DNA of 64,000 bases from Alteromonas lipotrueae (lineage in GTDB: Bacteria; Pseudomonadota; Gammaproteobacteria; Enterobacterales; Alteromonadaceae), in NCBI RefSeq assembly GCF_019249215.1, contig NZ_JAESDI010000018.1, positions 1-64,000 on the forward strand. The letters run 5' to 3'. Below are positions 32,454-43,476 of this stretch, piece after piece. The position numbers were made by a program, and so were the translations under genes. Positions within the stretch are counted from its first letter, which is position 1. Every line of letters begins with the position of its first letter. The notes beneath the pieces are model-generated. The model saw only the letters and a program-made list of their open reading frames with translations. It was not told the origin of the DNA and did no database searches.

Positions 32454-34361
32454 CTACTCAGAGTCGCGATTCCACTGAACAGGTAAGTAATCGTTGGGTC
32501 TGTTCAAGCCTAGTAAGGTTTCTACTAAAGCATCGAAGATTGGGCTGTATATTTGACTATCCACGTTGTAACTGAATGTAGCAATAGCAATATCGGTGTG
32601 TGGCTGCATTTCTTTTGCTATATAGGGCATGCGAAGCGGCACTAGAACCGTGGTAAGCCCTTGTTTTTTCGCTTTTTCCAAGGCTGATTTAGTATATCTA
32701 TGTACATCAACCAGCGACGCCCGTGAAGTCATCGCGTCTTCGCTATCGAAGCCTTTCATTTCATAAACGGCATGTTGTGGTGAAATATCTCCCACCATCA
32801 ATAGGTCGGCTTGCTTCAATGCGTAATCGAAGGTGGCTTTGTTTGGAAGCTTGGTAAGCGGCAGGCAAGCCATTCCTACCTTGGGCGCAATCGTAGATAG
32901 GCTTTTTTCAAGCGCTAAACACCTAAGCGCATCGGGCATTAATGCCAGCCAGGTTTTCTGAGTAACGGGTAGTTTTTCGGCGCCAAAAAGTGATGTGATC
33001 GCCGCCCTGGAAAGCGCTTTCTCAATTTGAATATTTCTTGTTTTTTTAGCGTTATTATTTACATCAGAGACCCACCAAGAAAGCGCTTTCCCAGCGTAGC
33101 TATTCAGGCTGAATTTAGCTTTAAGTAACGCAATGCGTTGTAAGGAAGTTGCAAGCTGTGTTGAGGGGACTTCCCCACTGCTTATCCGCTTACTTACCTT
33201 GCCCATTAATGCAGCAAACATTTTAATATCTTGTGGCGTTCTAATGGTAAACGGCATTAGGGCGATGTCGGCACCAGCTTGATAGGCTTTTATCATGGCA
33301 TCTTCAGGTGAGAAGTATTTAGCAATACCCGCCATATCTAGTGCATCGGTAACAACCACTCCTTGGTAACCCAACTCGCTTCGCAATACATCATGGAGTA
33401 TTTTACGAGACAACGTTGCAGGGATTGTCATCACCCTTCCCTGTTTGTCTTTTACTGTAGTGCTATCTAATGATGGGTATTGGATATGTGCACTCATCAA
33501 CATACCAGGCGGATTACCACCGCTGATAATTCGGCTAAAAGGCAATAGGTCTCCTTTTAGCGCTTGAGGTTTTGAATGTTTAACCTTAGGCAGGCCCGTA
33601 TGGCTGTCTGTTTGCGTATCGCCATGACCAGGAAAGTGTTTAATAGCACTTATCACGCCCGTTGAATGCAACCCGTTTACAAACGATTGTCCTAGCACGG
33701 CAACATCGCTAGGTGATTCGCCAAAACTACGTACATTAATAACCGGGTTTTTTGGCTCGCTGTTAATGTCTACCGACGGGGCAAAATTCGTATTTATCCC
33801 TAATGAACTCAAACTACTGCCAATACCTTTCGCTACATTTTCAGCAAATGCTGTGCTGTGCTGATAATAGCTTGCCCCTATAGCCAAATTTCCGGGAAAA
33901 GGCGTGAGCATAGAAGAGGGTAAACGAGCCACTCTTCCCCCTTCTTGGTCTACAGCAATAAATAGCGGTGGCAAATTCGCTTTTGCCATTGACTGTTGCA
34001 TGGCGTAATTCAGCTCTATTAGTTGCTTATTGGTTTTAATATTTTCAGAAAATAAGATAACGCCACCAATGTTGTGGGTGACGAGTAACTCTTTTAGTGC
34101 ATCTGGTAGCCTGGTTACCGGCTTTTTGCACGCTTTCGAGCTAGTGCCATCATCGCAGTAGAATCGAAAATCGAGAATGACTTTTTGACCAATAGCGCTT
34201 TGTTCCTCAGAGCTTTGTTTAACAGAGCTTTGTCCAAAAGACTGGTTTATCTGTTCGTATTGGCTTGACTGATTCGCATAAACGCTCGGTTGCATGACTA
34301 TGCATAGACTAAACAGGAAGCTGTAAGGTAATAAGTTGGCTAGTAATGGGAGAAGGCGCAA
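32454..34361 (-). CDS. nagZ: Secreted GH3 beta-N-acetylglucosaminidase, two-domain NagZ type
   Basis: 635 aa with a signal peptide (MRLLPLLANLL...VYA). GH3 landmarks: GGVILFSENI near 100, AVDQEGGRVARLP near 145, KHFPGHGDTQTDSH near 235-248 (the Asp-x-His dyad unique to NagZ-type enzymes) and VVVTDALDMAGI near 336-347 (nucleophile Asp). A second, weaker domain of about 200 residues follows. Length, export and the extra domain resemble the Bacillus NagZ rather than the short cytosolic enterobacterial one. It should remove GlcNAc from wall fragments, generating MurNAc ends for NamZ. Divergent from the NhaC-like gene. Confidence 0.88.
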   Translation of the reverse strand: MRLLPLLANLLPYSFLFSLCIVMQPSVYANQSSQYEQINQSFGQSSVKQSSEEQSAIGQKVILDFRFYCDDGTSSKACKKPVTRLPDALKELLVTHNIGGVILFSENIKTNKQLIELNYAMQQSMAKANLPPLFIAVDQEGGRVARLPSSMLTPFPGNLAIGASYYQHSTAFAENVAKGIGSSLSSLGINTNFAPSVDINSEPKNPVINVRSFGESPSDVAVLGQSFVNGLHSTGVISAIKHFPGHGDTQTDSHTGLPKVKHSKPQALKGDLLPFSRIISGGNPPGMLMSAHIQYPSLDSTTVKDKQGRVMTIPATLSRKILHDVLRSELGYQGVVVTDALDMAGIAKYFSPEDAMIKAYQAGADIALMPFTIRTPQDIKMFAALMGKVSKRISSGEVPSTQLATSLQRIALLKAKFSLNSYAGKALSWWVSDVNNNAKKTRNIQIEKALSRAAITSLFGAEKLPVTQKTWLALMPDALRCLALEKSLSTIAPKVGMACLPLTKLPNKATFDYALKQADLLMVGDISPQHAVYEMKGFDSEDAMTSRASLVDVHRYTKSALEKAKKQGLTTVLVPLRMPYIAKEMQPHTDIAIATFSYNVDSQIYSPIFDALVETLLGLNRPNDYLPVQWNRDSE

Positions 34362-34758
34362 ATAGGATCCTAGTTTTTTATAATGGATTGAACAATGGTT
34401 TTGCCAGAAGTTGTGTTAGTTATTTCGGCAATCGCTGCAACAACCACTGTTATTTTGTTGTCGTTAACGTGATAAGCATAACGATAAGTTACGCTTTGAT
34501 ACGCATATTAATTGCCATGGTATCAAAAACCAATGCATACAGAATAAATACGTGTCATTCTGTGGAATTAACCGTGTGCTCTGCGTTACGCTAGTCGCTA
34601 TTGCACATAATCATGCATATGAATTGCTGTTCAATGTGCAAATGTATAGCTAACCGCCCGTTTCGCATTCACGAACAGCGTCGTGTAGATTTAGTATCAA
34701 CGTACAAGCTCAGATATTCGCTCTATAAGCGAATGGCAGTATTTCACAATAATAAAGT
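34362..34758. other. Divergent intergenic region between nagZ and nhaC-like gene
   Basis: 397 bases without a supported gene. Small ORFs here lack ribosome binding sites. The region is A+T-rich with several TATAAT-like words (for example near 34379) and must hold the promoters of the two divergent genes, but I cannot fix them. Confidence 0.5.
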
Positions 34759-36147
34759 ATGGAAAGTAGTATGGATTGGGTATCAATTATCCCCCCATTG
34801 GTTGCGATCATTGTCGTATTCTGGAAAAAAGAAGTTATCTTGGCATTGCTACTCGCGGTGCTGTGCTCTGAAGCACTTATTTTGTTAACTGCAAGCCCCG
34901 CCACCAGCTTTCTTGCGCCAATCAATGCTATAGAGCGCGTAGTCGATACCGCTTCAAGCCCAGGTAATACCCGAGTCATTTTATTTTCTGTTTTAGTTGG
35001 CGCCCTGCTGGCGTTCATTCGCGACTCTGGCGGTGTAACCGCTACGGTTAATTACTTAGTGGGCAAAGGGGTGGCCAAGAACAAAAAACAGGTTGGCAGC
35101 CTGACAATGTTTACCGGTATCGCAGTATTTATTGAATCGAATTTGAGTGTGTTAACGGCGGGGATCTTTGCTCGAGGTTTATTCGACCGCTTCGGCATGA
35201 GCCGCGCCCGTTTGGCGTATATAATTGATTCCACCAGCGCACCAGTATGCATACTCATTTTACTTAATGGTTGGGGAGCGTTCATATTGAGCTTGCTCGA
35301 CACCTACGAGCTACCAGCATCTTCAGCCTCCATACTGTGGGGCAGCGTATTCTTTAACTTCTACGCTATTTTCACTTTGTTGATTGTGGCTTACACCATA
35401 GCCGCAGACAAAGTGCACGGGCCATTGGCTTTAGAAGAGAAAACCCTATCGAAAACAGACATTCCCCAACAAACTGAAACCGCCACTAAAGCGCGTTACA
35501 TGTTAGTGCCATTGCTAACCATGGTATTCAGCATGGTGGGTTTTATGTTTTGGACCGGCAACGGCACCTTGTCTGAAGGCAGTGGCAGTAAATCTGTGCT
35601 TTATGCAACGGCTCTTGCCACAGCAATCGCTTATGGCCTTTTACTTTGGCACAAACGATTCACTCACAAAGAAGCCGTTGAGATTGGCTTTAAGGGTATG
35701 GGCGAATTACTACCACTCGTCACCATTGTGTTGCTGTCTCTTACCTTGGGCAATAGCTTAAAAGACTTAGGCACAGGTGTATTTGTGGCAGGCGTGGTGG
35801 GTGAATACCTCCCCCTTGTTTTCATCGTACCTATGTTGTTTATTGCAGGGGCGGTGATGTCCTTTACTACCGGAACCTCGTGGGGCACCTTTGCCATTCT
35901 TATTCCTATCGGCGTGCCATTAATTCAAACCCTTGGATTACCCCCTTCGTTGGTTGTTGCAGCCATTTTAGGTGGTGGTATTTTTGGTGACCATTGTTCA
36001 CCTATTTCCGATACCACTGCCGTGTCGTCATTAGCCGCAGGCTGTGATGTATTAACCCATGTAAAAACCCAGTTTCCTTACGCGCTTGTGGCGGGCGGGT
36101 TAACCTTGGTGGGTTATCTTATTGCTAGCATTATTATGATTGGCTAG
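34759..36147 (+). CDS. NhaC-family Na+/H+ antiporter-like transporter
   Basis: 462 aa, about eleven membrane segments. IESNLSVLTAGI near 130, STSAPVCILILLNGWGAF near 157-174, GTSWGTFAILIPIGVPL near 373 and GDHCSPISDTT near 412-422 are typical NhaC-family motifs. Known members exchange Na+ and H+, and some (Bacillus MleN) exchange malate for lactate, so a role in organic acid traffic next to D-lactate-forming genes is possible. The start could be ATG 34759 or ATG 34771; GGAAAG sits closer to the second. Followed by the ggt gene after 90 bases. Confidence 0.85.
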   Translation: MESSMDWVSIIPPLVAIIVVFWKKEVILALLLAVLCSEALILLTASPATSFLAPINAIERVVDTASSPGNTRVILFSVLVGALLAFIRDSGGVTATVNYLVGKGVAKNKKQVGSLTMFTGIAVFIESNLSVLTAGIFARGLFDRFGMSRARLAYIIDSTSAPVCILILLNGWGAFILSLLDTYELPASSASILWGSVFFNFYAIFTLLIVAYTIAADKVHGPLALEEKTLSKTDIPQQTETATKARYMLVPLLTMVFSMVGFMFWTGNGTLSEGSGSKSVLYATALATAIAYGLLLWHKRFTHKEAVEIGFKGMGELLPLVTIVLLSLTLGNSLKDLGTGVFVAGVVGEYLPLVFIVPMLFIAGAVMSFTTGTSWGTFAILIPIGVPLIQTLGLPPSLVVAAILGGGIFGDHCSPISDTTAVSSLAAGCDVLTHVKTQFPYALVAGGLTLVGYLIASIIMIG

Positions 36148-36237
36148 CGCGAGTTACGACAAGCTTGTGCTAGGTCTATTTTTCACAATTCTGATAATAA
36201 GTTTTATCTAAGTTTCTCAATTTTAAGGAGTTAGGCA

Positions 36238-37911
36238 GTGTTGAAGAAAACGTTTTTTCTATTCTCATTTGTATTTCTGACAGCATGTAGTCAAACAGGC
36301 GGTGATTCAACGCCAACTCAGCAAGAAGCCGTAGCGATGCCCGATACCTTTAGTGCCGACGCCGCTTATGCGATACTAGAAGAGGGGGGTAATGCGATAG
36401 ACGCTGCCATTACTGCACAGTTTGTGCTGGCAGTAACCCTACCTGAAGCGGGTAATGTGGGCGGTGGTGGCTTTATGACCATTGCGTTTGAGGGCAACAC
36501 TGATTTTCTCGATTACCGCGAAATGGCACCATCTGAGGCACATCGAGATATGTACTTAGATGACGAAGGAGAGGTAAAACCCTACGAGTCACTTTTTGGC
36601 GCGAAAGCATCAGGTATTCCAGGCACGGTGGCCGGTATGTGGGCTGCCCATCAAAAATACGGCAGTTTACCGTGGAGTCGCTTAGTAGCACCTGCGGTTG
36701 AGCTAGCTGAAAATGGCTTCTTGGTACCAGAAAAGCTTGCCAATAATATAACTCGCTACTTAGCTCGTACCCGCGAGCAAGGCTTAAACAGCAACTTTGC
36801 AGATTACTTTGAACAAGCCAAAGCCAATACGGTATTCAAGCAACCTGAACTAGCAACTACCTTAAAAGCGATTCAACAGCACGGCCAAGACGGTTTTTAC
36901 CAAGGCGAGGTTGCAAAGAAAATTGTTTCCTTTATGCATGAAAACGGTGGGCTAATTAACCACAGCGACCTTGCGGCTTATAAAGCCGTATGGCGTAAAC
37001 CGCTAGAACTTAATTGGCAAGGGTTCACACTAGTTACAGCACCGCCACCAAGTTCAGGCGGCGTGGCTGTAGCCCAGTGGATTGGCATGCTTGAAAGCTA
37101 TGGTAGCAATCATACACTGCCAGATCATAACAGCGCCGAATACCTGCATGTGATGTCTGAAATTGGTAAACGTGTATTTGCAGATAGAGCAGAATACTTA
37201 GGCGATCCTGATTTTGTTGAAGTCCCTGTAGCTAAGCTTGTTGCCCCTGATTATATCAAAGGCCGCGCAGCCCTTATTCAACCCAATAGTATTTCAGACA
37301 CGCCAAGTGTTAAACCTGGCTTAAAAGAAAGTGAAGATACCACCCACTTTTCTATTATGGATAAATGGGGCAATGCTATTGCTAACACCACCACCATTAA
37401 CCTTACCTTTGGTAGTGGCGTGGTAGTAACGGGTGCAGGGTTCTTGCTTAATGATGAGATGGATGATTTTAGTGCCAAGCCTGGCGTACCTAATTTCTTT
37501 GGTGCTGTCGGCGGTGAAGCGAATGCTATTTCACCTTACAAACGCATGCTATCTTCAATGACACCTACTCTAGTAAAACAGGGCGGTGATGTGGTTTTAG
37601 CAACCGGTTCGCCTGGTGGCACTACGATTATTTCGTCGGTAGCACAGTCGTTATTAAACGCATTATTGTTTAATTTTGATGCCACAAAATCTGCTAACGC
37701 TCCTCGTTTTCACCACCAATTACTGCCTAAAGATACCATTCGTGTTCACCCAGGGTTTGATGAGTCAACATTGGCTGAATTAACTGACATGGGCTACACC
37801 ATAGATGCCCGCCGCTTTGGAGATGTGCATTTAATTAAGCGCACAGCGCAAGGTGTAGAGGCCGCTTCTGAAGCAAGCGGACGCGGTAAAAGCATAGTGT
37901 CTGCACGCTAA
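36238..37911 (+). CDS. ggt: Gamma-glutamyltransferase, lipoprotein form
   Basis: 557 aa from GTG 36238 (AAGGAG nine bases upstream; TTG 36241 is an alternative). Lipoprotein signal FLFSFVFLTAC (Cys near 17). EGGNAIDAAITAQFVLAVTLPEAGNVGGGGF near 41-75 is the Ntn-hydrolase family start, and autocleavage would occur before the Thr of DTTHFSI near 367, with GSPGGTTI near 460 as oxyanion site. It hydrolyses or transfers gamma-glutamyl groups such as those of glutathione, in the periplasm. In this locus it may process gamma-linked wall peptides, an inference only. Confidence 0.93.
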   Translation: MLKKTFFLFSFVFLTACSQTGGDSTPTQQEAVAMPDTFSADAAYAILEEGGNAIDAAITAQFVLAVTLPEAGNVGGGGFMTIAFEGNTDFLDYREMAPSEAHRDMYLDDEGEVKPYESLFGAKASGIPGTVAGMWAAHQKYGSLPWSRLVAPAVELAENGFLVPEKLANNITRYLARTREQGLNSNFADYFEQAKANTVFKQPELATTLKAIQQHGQDGFYQGEVAKKIVSFMHENGGLINHSDLAAYKAVWRKPLELNWQGFTLVTAPPPSSGGVAVAQWIGMLESYGSNHTLPDHNSAEYLHVMSEIGKRVFADRAEYLGDPDFVEVPVAKLVAPDYIKGRAALIQPNSISDTPSVKPGLKESEDTTHFSIMDKWGNAIANTTTINLTFGSGVVVTGAGFLLNDEMDDFSAKPGVPNFFGAVGGEANAISPYKRMLSSMTPTLVKQGGDVVLATGSPGGTTIISSVAQSLLNALLFNFDATKSANAPRFHHQLLPKDTIRVHPGFDESTLAELTDMGYTIDARRFGDVHLIKRTAQGVEAASEASGRGKSIVSAR

Positions 37912-37927
37912 ATCGTGCTGTTGTTGT

Positions 37928-37951
37928 AGCGCTTTCGCCTTTGAAAGCGCT
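37928..37951. terminator. Hairpin between convergent ggt and VOC genes
   Basis: Nine-base perfect stem AGCGCTTTC / GAAAGCGCT with loop GCCTTT. T tracts are weak, so a bidirectional terminator is plausible but not certain. Confidence 0.45.
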
Positions 37952-37967
37952 CACGGTTCAATACAGG

Positions 37968-38387
37968 CTAATCAGTCGCAAATAACTGTTCAATAGAGGC
38001 AAATGCTTTGAACTCCAGTGCATTACCGCAATAGTCCATAAAGAACATGGTAGCTTGTTCTCCTGACTGGCCTTTAAATCGAATGTAAGGCTCAATAACA
38101 AACTCAATATCGGCAGCGCTTACTTTGTCAGCCAACGCCTGCCATTGAGACATTTCAAGCACGACGCCAAAATGAGGGACGGGTACGGCATGACTATCTA
38201 CCCCATTATGGGAAGGGGGTGACGGCATTGCCTCAACGCAATGAGTGACTAGTTGATGACCGAAGAAGTTCCAATCAATCCATTGGCTATCACTGCGCCC
38301 TTTTTCACAGCCTAATAGTTCGCCGTAAAAGGCCTCTGCATTGGTAAGGTTACTGACAGGTATTGCTAAATGAAACGGCTGCGCCAT
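37968..38387 (-). CDS. VOC-family (glyoxalase-like) protein
   Basis: 139 aa. PFHLAIPVSNLTNAEAFYGELLGCEKG at the N-terminus gives His near 4; VPHFGVVLEMSQWQAL near 70 and the C-terminal EQATMFFMDYCGNALEFKAF near 110-129 supply further ligands (His and Glu). The layout equals the glyoxalase/dioxygenase fold with a metal site. Ten bases separate it from the aldehyde dehydrogenase gene upstream, so the two are cotranscribed, which suggests linked aldehyde or ketone metabolism. Confidence 0.87.
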   Translation of the reverse strand: MAQPFHLAIPVSNLTNAEAFYGELLGCEKGRSDSQWIDWNFFGHQLVTHCVEAMPSPPSHNGVDSHAVPVPHFGVVLEMSQWQALADKVSAADIEFVIEPYIRFKGQSGEQATMFFMDYCGNALEFKAFASIEQLFATD

Positions 38388-38397
38388 GCGTTATGTC

Positions 38398-39804
38398 CTA
38401 TAAAAATTTCTTCAATAACGATAGTTTGAATTTAGAAAATGGCGCATAACGTACGGGGGCATCTAAAGCGAAGGCCCGCTTCATTACGGTTTTGACATGA
38501 CTAAAGGTATCAAACCCAGCTTGGCCATGGTAACTACCCATGCCGCTGTTACCCACGCCGCCAAAAGGTAGCTCTGGGTTAGTCATGAAAATCATCGTGT
38601 CGTTGGTGCACACACTGCCCGAGCTCGTTTTTTCAATGATATTATTAAGTACTTTATCGTCATCACTGAACGCATACAGCGCCAAAGGTTTAGGTCTGTC
38701 GTTGATAAACCCGATGGCTTCGTCGATAGAGGCGACGGGCACTATAGGTAAAATAGGACCGAAAATCTCTTCTTGCATGATTACGCTGTCTTTCGCAGGG
38801 TCGAGTACCAATGTAGGCGTCATGGCAGGCCGCGCTTCATTTATATCTCCGCCGTAAACTACGTTAACCCCATCTAAGTACCCTTGAAGGCGATGCAAAT
38901 GGCGGGTATTGATAATATTACCGTAATCTTTCGATGAAAAAGGGTTTTTACCAAACTGGGATTTAAGCTCTTTCTTAATGGCGTCTATTAGCTTTTGTTC
39001 AAAGCCTTTCACCACTAGCACGTAGTCGGGCGCAATACAGGTTTGCCCCGCATTCATCCACTTGCCCCAAACAATTCGACGCGCGGTAATTTTCAAGTTG
39101 GTGCTACTATCAACAATACAGGGGCTTTTACCGCCCAGTTCCAGCGTAACAGGGGTTAAATGCCTAGCGGCTGCAGACATGACAATTTTGCCAACCGCTT
39201 CGCCGCCAGTGTAGAAAATATGATCCCATTTACACGCAAGTAATGCCGACGATTCTTCCTTTCCGCCCTCAATCACTTCTACACATGAAGTATCCATGTA
39301 CTGGGGAATGAGTTTCGCCATAATCGCTGAGGTTTCAACGGCCAGCTCAGATGGTTTCAACACCGCGCAGTTACCTGCTGCTAATGCGGCAATGTAAGGC
39401 GCCAGCAACAACTGAAGTGGGTAGTTCCACGCGCCTATGATAAGCACTGTTCCCAAAGGTTCTGGTTGCTGAAAGCTTTTGCCCGGCCACGCAATAAGTG
39501 GGGTGGATACTTTTCGGGGCTGCATCCATTTATTTAAATGCTTTTGGGTATGCTTAATATCCGATAGCAAAAAGCCATGTTCGGCCACGTAGGCTTCACT
39601 TTCGCTTTTACCTAAGTCTTGATGAAGTGCGTGCAATATCTCTTTTTCGTTTTCAATCAGCAGGCGCTTTAGGGCGTCTAATTGACTCTTACGCCATTCT
39701 AAAGAACGGGTTTTGCCAGACTTAAAACTTGTTTGAAGCGAAGCTACCGTATCGAGAAAGCAAAAACCGGGTTCTACGGCATGAAGCGTTGGTTGATTAG
39801 ACAT
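38398..39804 (-). CDS. Aldehyde dehydrogenase, coniferyl-aldehyde-dehydrogenase-like class
   Basis: 468 aa from ATG 39804 (AGGTGG eight bases upstream; longer frame to 39882 is less likely). Class-3 ALDH pattern: IIGAWNYPLQLLLAPYIAALAAGN near 120, FTGG near 195, ELGGKSP near 220 with the catalytic Glu, NAGQTCIAPDYV near 250 with the catalytic Cys and EEIFGPILPI near 345. Converts aldehydes to acids with NAD(P)+. A hydrophobic C-terminal tail typical of membrane-associated class-3 enzymes is weak here. First gene of a two-gene unit with the VOC protein. Confidence 0.9.
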   Translation of the reverse strand: MSNQPTLHAVEPGFCFLDTVASLQTSFKSGKTRSLEWRKSQLDALKRLLIENEKEILHALHQDLGKSESEAYVAEHGFLLSDIKHTQKHLNKWMQPRKVSTPLIAWPGKSFQQPEPLGTVLIIGAWNYPLQLLLAPYIAALAAGNCAVLKPSELAVETSAIMAKLIPQYMDTSCVEVIEGGKEESSALLACKWDHIFYTGGEAVGKIVMSAAARHLTPVTLELGGKSPCIVDSSTNLKITARRIVWGKWMNAGQTCIAPDYVLVVKGFEQKLIDAIKKELKSQFGKNPFSSKDYGNIINTRHLHRLQGYLDGVNVVYGGDINEARPAMTPTLVLDPAKDSVIMQEEIFGPILPIVPVASIDEAIGFINDRPKPLALYAFSDDDKVLNNIIEKTSSGSVCTNDTMIFMTNPELPFGGVGNSGMGSYHGQAGFDTFSHVKTVMKRAFALDAPVRYAPFSKFKLSLLKKFL

Positions 39805-39980
39805 AATACATTCCACCTGCATGTGAAGACTGTTGACCTGCTGGGTTTTAAATTCAGGTTCAGGCACAACCGAATAAGCCAATATTCATTTTATAGTAAT
39901 GAGGGCAATAAACCACAACCCAATTATTTTGTTAATTAATGTTTAATTATTACCTGAATATCAGTTGACTGCCTACACGA

Positions 39981-40016
39981 AAAAGCCCGGTACTTAAAAA
40001 TAAGTACCGGGCTTTT
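39981..40016 (-). terminator. Rho-independent terminator of purA
   Basis: Sixteen-base perfect stem AAAAGCCCGGTACTTA / TAAGTACCGGGCTTTT with a loop of four A, followed on the minus strand by T residues. Confidence 0.95.
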
Positions 40017-40042
40017 AAATGGCCTAACTAGACGGGGCTAGT

Positions 40043-41344
<1,302 letters not shown>

Positions 41345-41511
41345 TCATATTGTGTAAGAAAATTAGGCGGGGATTCTACCAAAAATTCATACCCTTTATC
41401 ATCTGTTTTATGCGCAAAAATACGCCAGTTATTGAAGATTCATAGTCTTTATCAGTCTAATCCTTGCTAACCAACTGTATATTAGACCAATTTTTAGTAA
41501 TAAATTTAAAC

Positions 41512-41697
41512 TTATTGTGACAAGTAAAAAAGACAAACCACGCCTATCACAACTAAAACACCGCCGGTTTGACGTAGTTGATTGGTTGGCATTTGACTTA
41601 TTTGTAATAAATACAAGCGCCAGCGCGTAGGAAATAACAAAGGGCCAATGCCCTCTACAATAAGCACTATTGCTAGCGCGGGCCAAAGCCAATCCAT
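41512..41697 (-). CDS. yjeT: DUF2065 (YjeT-like) membrane protein
   Basis: 61 aa with two membrane segments (LWPALAIVLIVEGIGPLLF and GGVLVVIGVVCLFYL) joined by a basic loop. PTRWRLYLLQISQMP and the RQTGG turn are conserved in DUF2065. The gene regularly precedes purA in proteobacteria. Function unknown. An overlapping frame reading the same bases is a shadow. Confidence 0.85.
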   Translation of the reverse strand: MDWLWPALAIVLIVEGIGPLLFPTRWRLYLLQISQMPTNQLRQTGGVLVVIGVVCLFYLSQ

Positions 41698-41978
41698 TTA
41701 AAACCCCGTTGTTTTATTTAAATTCATTTACACAAACCGCGTAAACTTCCATAAAGCTTGGTAGCAGCTAGCAGCGCCTAAGGTAATCACTTAAGCATAG
41801 AAATGACTCAATAGGGATAAACACTCGCACACACATCCCATTTTGCTAACCTGATGGTTATTCGAATATTTTATATTCAACCTACTGAAATTTTTCATTT
41901 TTAAAACGCTAAATAGTGCAAAAATTCTATCATCTGCTATACGTAGAGTATTGCACTTAATCACACGGAAACAAATTC

Positions 41979-42404
41979 ATGCGTTTTCCCAAATATGGAA
42001 ATTATACGTTAGATATCTCTGGGAATGTATTGGAAGTGTTTGCAACGGGTGCGTGGAATTTTAAAACCGCAGAAGCCTTTACTGAAGAAATACATGATTT
42101 AGTAGTTAGATTCGATGATAAACCATGGGGAGCACTTCTAGATGGCCGCAGATGGGTATTGTCTACACCAGATACACAACAAGTCGTCATTGACGCTATA
42201 AAATATAGCATTACTAAAGGGCTACGACGCTCTGCCTATGTATTAGACACAGGTATGGTAAAGCGCGCGCAGTTAGAATATACCCACCCTGCTAAAGAAA
42301 GAGATTTTAATCTTCTAGGCTATGAAAGGAACTACTTTCAACATTACTTTGCAGCGCTTAATTGGCTAGACAAAGAAGGCTTTTCACCTATAACTAAAAA
42401 GTAA
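41979..42404 (+). CDS. STAS-like (SpoIIAA-related) small protein
   Basis: 141 aa. The pattern YTLDISGNVLEVFATGAWNFKTAEAFTEEIHDLV, then PWGALLDGRRWVLSTPDT and LRRSAYVLDT resembles the SpoIIAA-like/STAS-type alpha-beta fold of uncharacterised marine proteins; assignment is by layout and moderately sure. No phosphorylatable Ser is obvious. Preceded by a 280-base space with a plausible promoter and a weak ribosome binding site. Confidence 0.6.
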   Translation: MRFPKYGNYTLDISGNVLEVFATGAWNFKTAEAFTEEIHDLVVRFDDKPWGALLDGRRWVLSTPDTQQVVIDAIKYSITKGLRRSAYVLDTGMVKRAQLEYTHPAKERDFNLLGYERNYFQHYFAALNWLDKEGFSPITKK

Positions 42405-42432
42405 GGGCACATCATGGCCCTTACTTTCAATG

Positions 42433-43302
42433 CTAATAAAGCAAGCTGTAGACCTTGCGTCTATATTCAGATTTCAGCGCATCGCCGTCGGTTAATGCAT
42501 TAATCATATCCAGCATAATTTTACGTGCATCTCCAAAACCAAGCTCTTTTTTCAGTACGGTAAGCAACAAGGATAACGCTTCTTCAGATTTATTGGCTTG
42601 GTGTAATTGCACGGCCAAATCCACTTTAAGTTGTAAGTCATCAGGATTGGCTGCTACCGACGCCTGTAATTGGCGAATTTCAGGTGTATCGGCGGCCTGT
42701 TCAGCAAGTTCTATTTTACCGTTAAGGGTATTATAACGCGCATCCTGATCGACTAACTTAATCTCGTCCAACAAGGCTTTAGCCTGTGTTATCGACCCTG
42801 TCTCAATGTAGCAATCAATCACCATGTACTTGGCATTGATGTTGTCAGGGCTCATCTCTAAAACTTGTTTCGCATTCGATAAGCCTTCTACATAGTCGCC
42901 CCGTTGAATAGCTTGTCCTGCCGCGGCAAGAAAATCGTCTTCAGGGTTGGGCAGATATTTAGCTAGCATTTCACGAATTTGCGCTTCTGGTTGAACACCC
43001 GCAAAGCCATCTACAGGTTGACCATTTTGCACCACCATCACAGTAGGCAAGCTACGAATACCAAATTGACCTGCAACTTCTTGCTGCGTTTCACAATCCA
43101 CTTTGGCAAGAATAAGGTGCTCGGCATACTCCCCTGCAATCTTTTCTAAGATAGGCAGTAGATCTTTACATGGTTCGCACCAGTCTGCCCAAAAATCAAT
43201 AAGCACCAGCTTTTCTTGTGATGCTTCTAAGATAACTTGCTGAAAATTCTCAACAGTAATATCAACGATAGTTGCCGCATTGTTCGCAACAAGATTGTCC
43301 AT
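42433..43302 (-). CDS. cnoX: Chaperedoxin CnoX (YbbN), thioredoxin-TPR protein
   Basis: 289 aa. A thioredoxin domain (about 10-115) with WADWCEPCKDL at 33-43, and then TPR-like helical repeats to the C-terminus. E. coli CnoX has an SxxC variant; here the redox CEPC is complete, so disulfide activity is possible besides holdase function and cooperation with GroEL and DnaK. Divergent from the Mpo1-like gene. Cytoplasmic. AAAGGCC-like sequence lies upstream of ATG 43302. Confidence 0.92.
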   Translation of the reverse strand: MDNLVANNAATIVDITVENFQQVILEASQEKLVLIDFWADWCEPCKDLLPILEKIAGEYAEHLILAKVDCETQQEVAGQFGIRSLPTVMVVQNGQPVDGFAGVQPEAQIREMLAKYLPNPEDDFLAAAGQAIQRGDYVEGLSNAKQVLEMSPDNINAKYMVIDCYIETGSITQAKALLDEIKLVDQDARYNTLNGKIELAEQAADTPEIRQLQASVAANPDDLQLKVDLAVQLHQANKSEEALSLLLTVLKKELGFGDARKIMLDMINALTDGDALKSEYRRKVYSLLY

Positions 43303-43476
43303 AAAGTGGGCCTTTTAAACATTTATTTTCTGACAATGAATATGGGGTAACTGATAGCAAAAAACAACCGCTACAAAAAATCGGCAACAATGTCGTATTC
43401 GCGACATACTTACCTAGGTTGACGTGTTAATTTGTTGTTAACTTACGCGTAACGACACTCACTGGAGGGCTACGCC

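Noticed and set aside
34759..36147. Reading the transporter as a LldP/LctP lactate permease
   Set aside because: The GDHCSPISDTT and GTSWGTF motifs are those of the NhaC family; lactate transport remains only a hypothesis.
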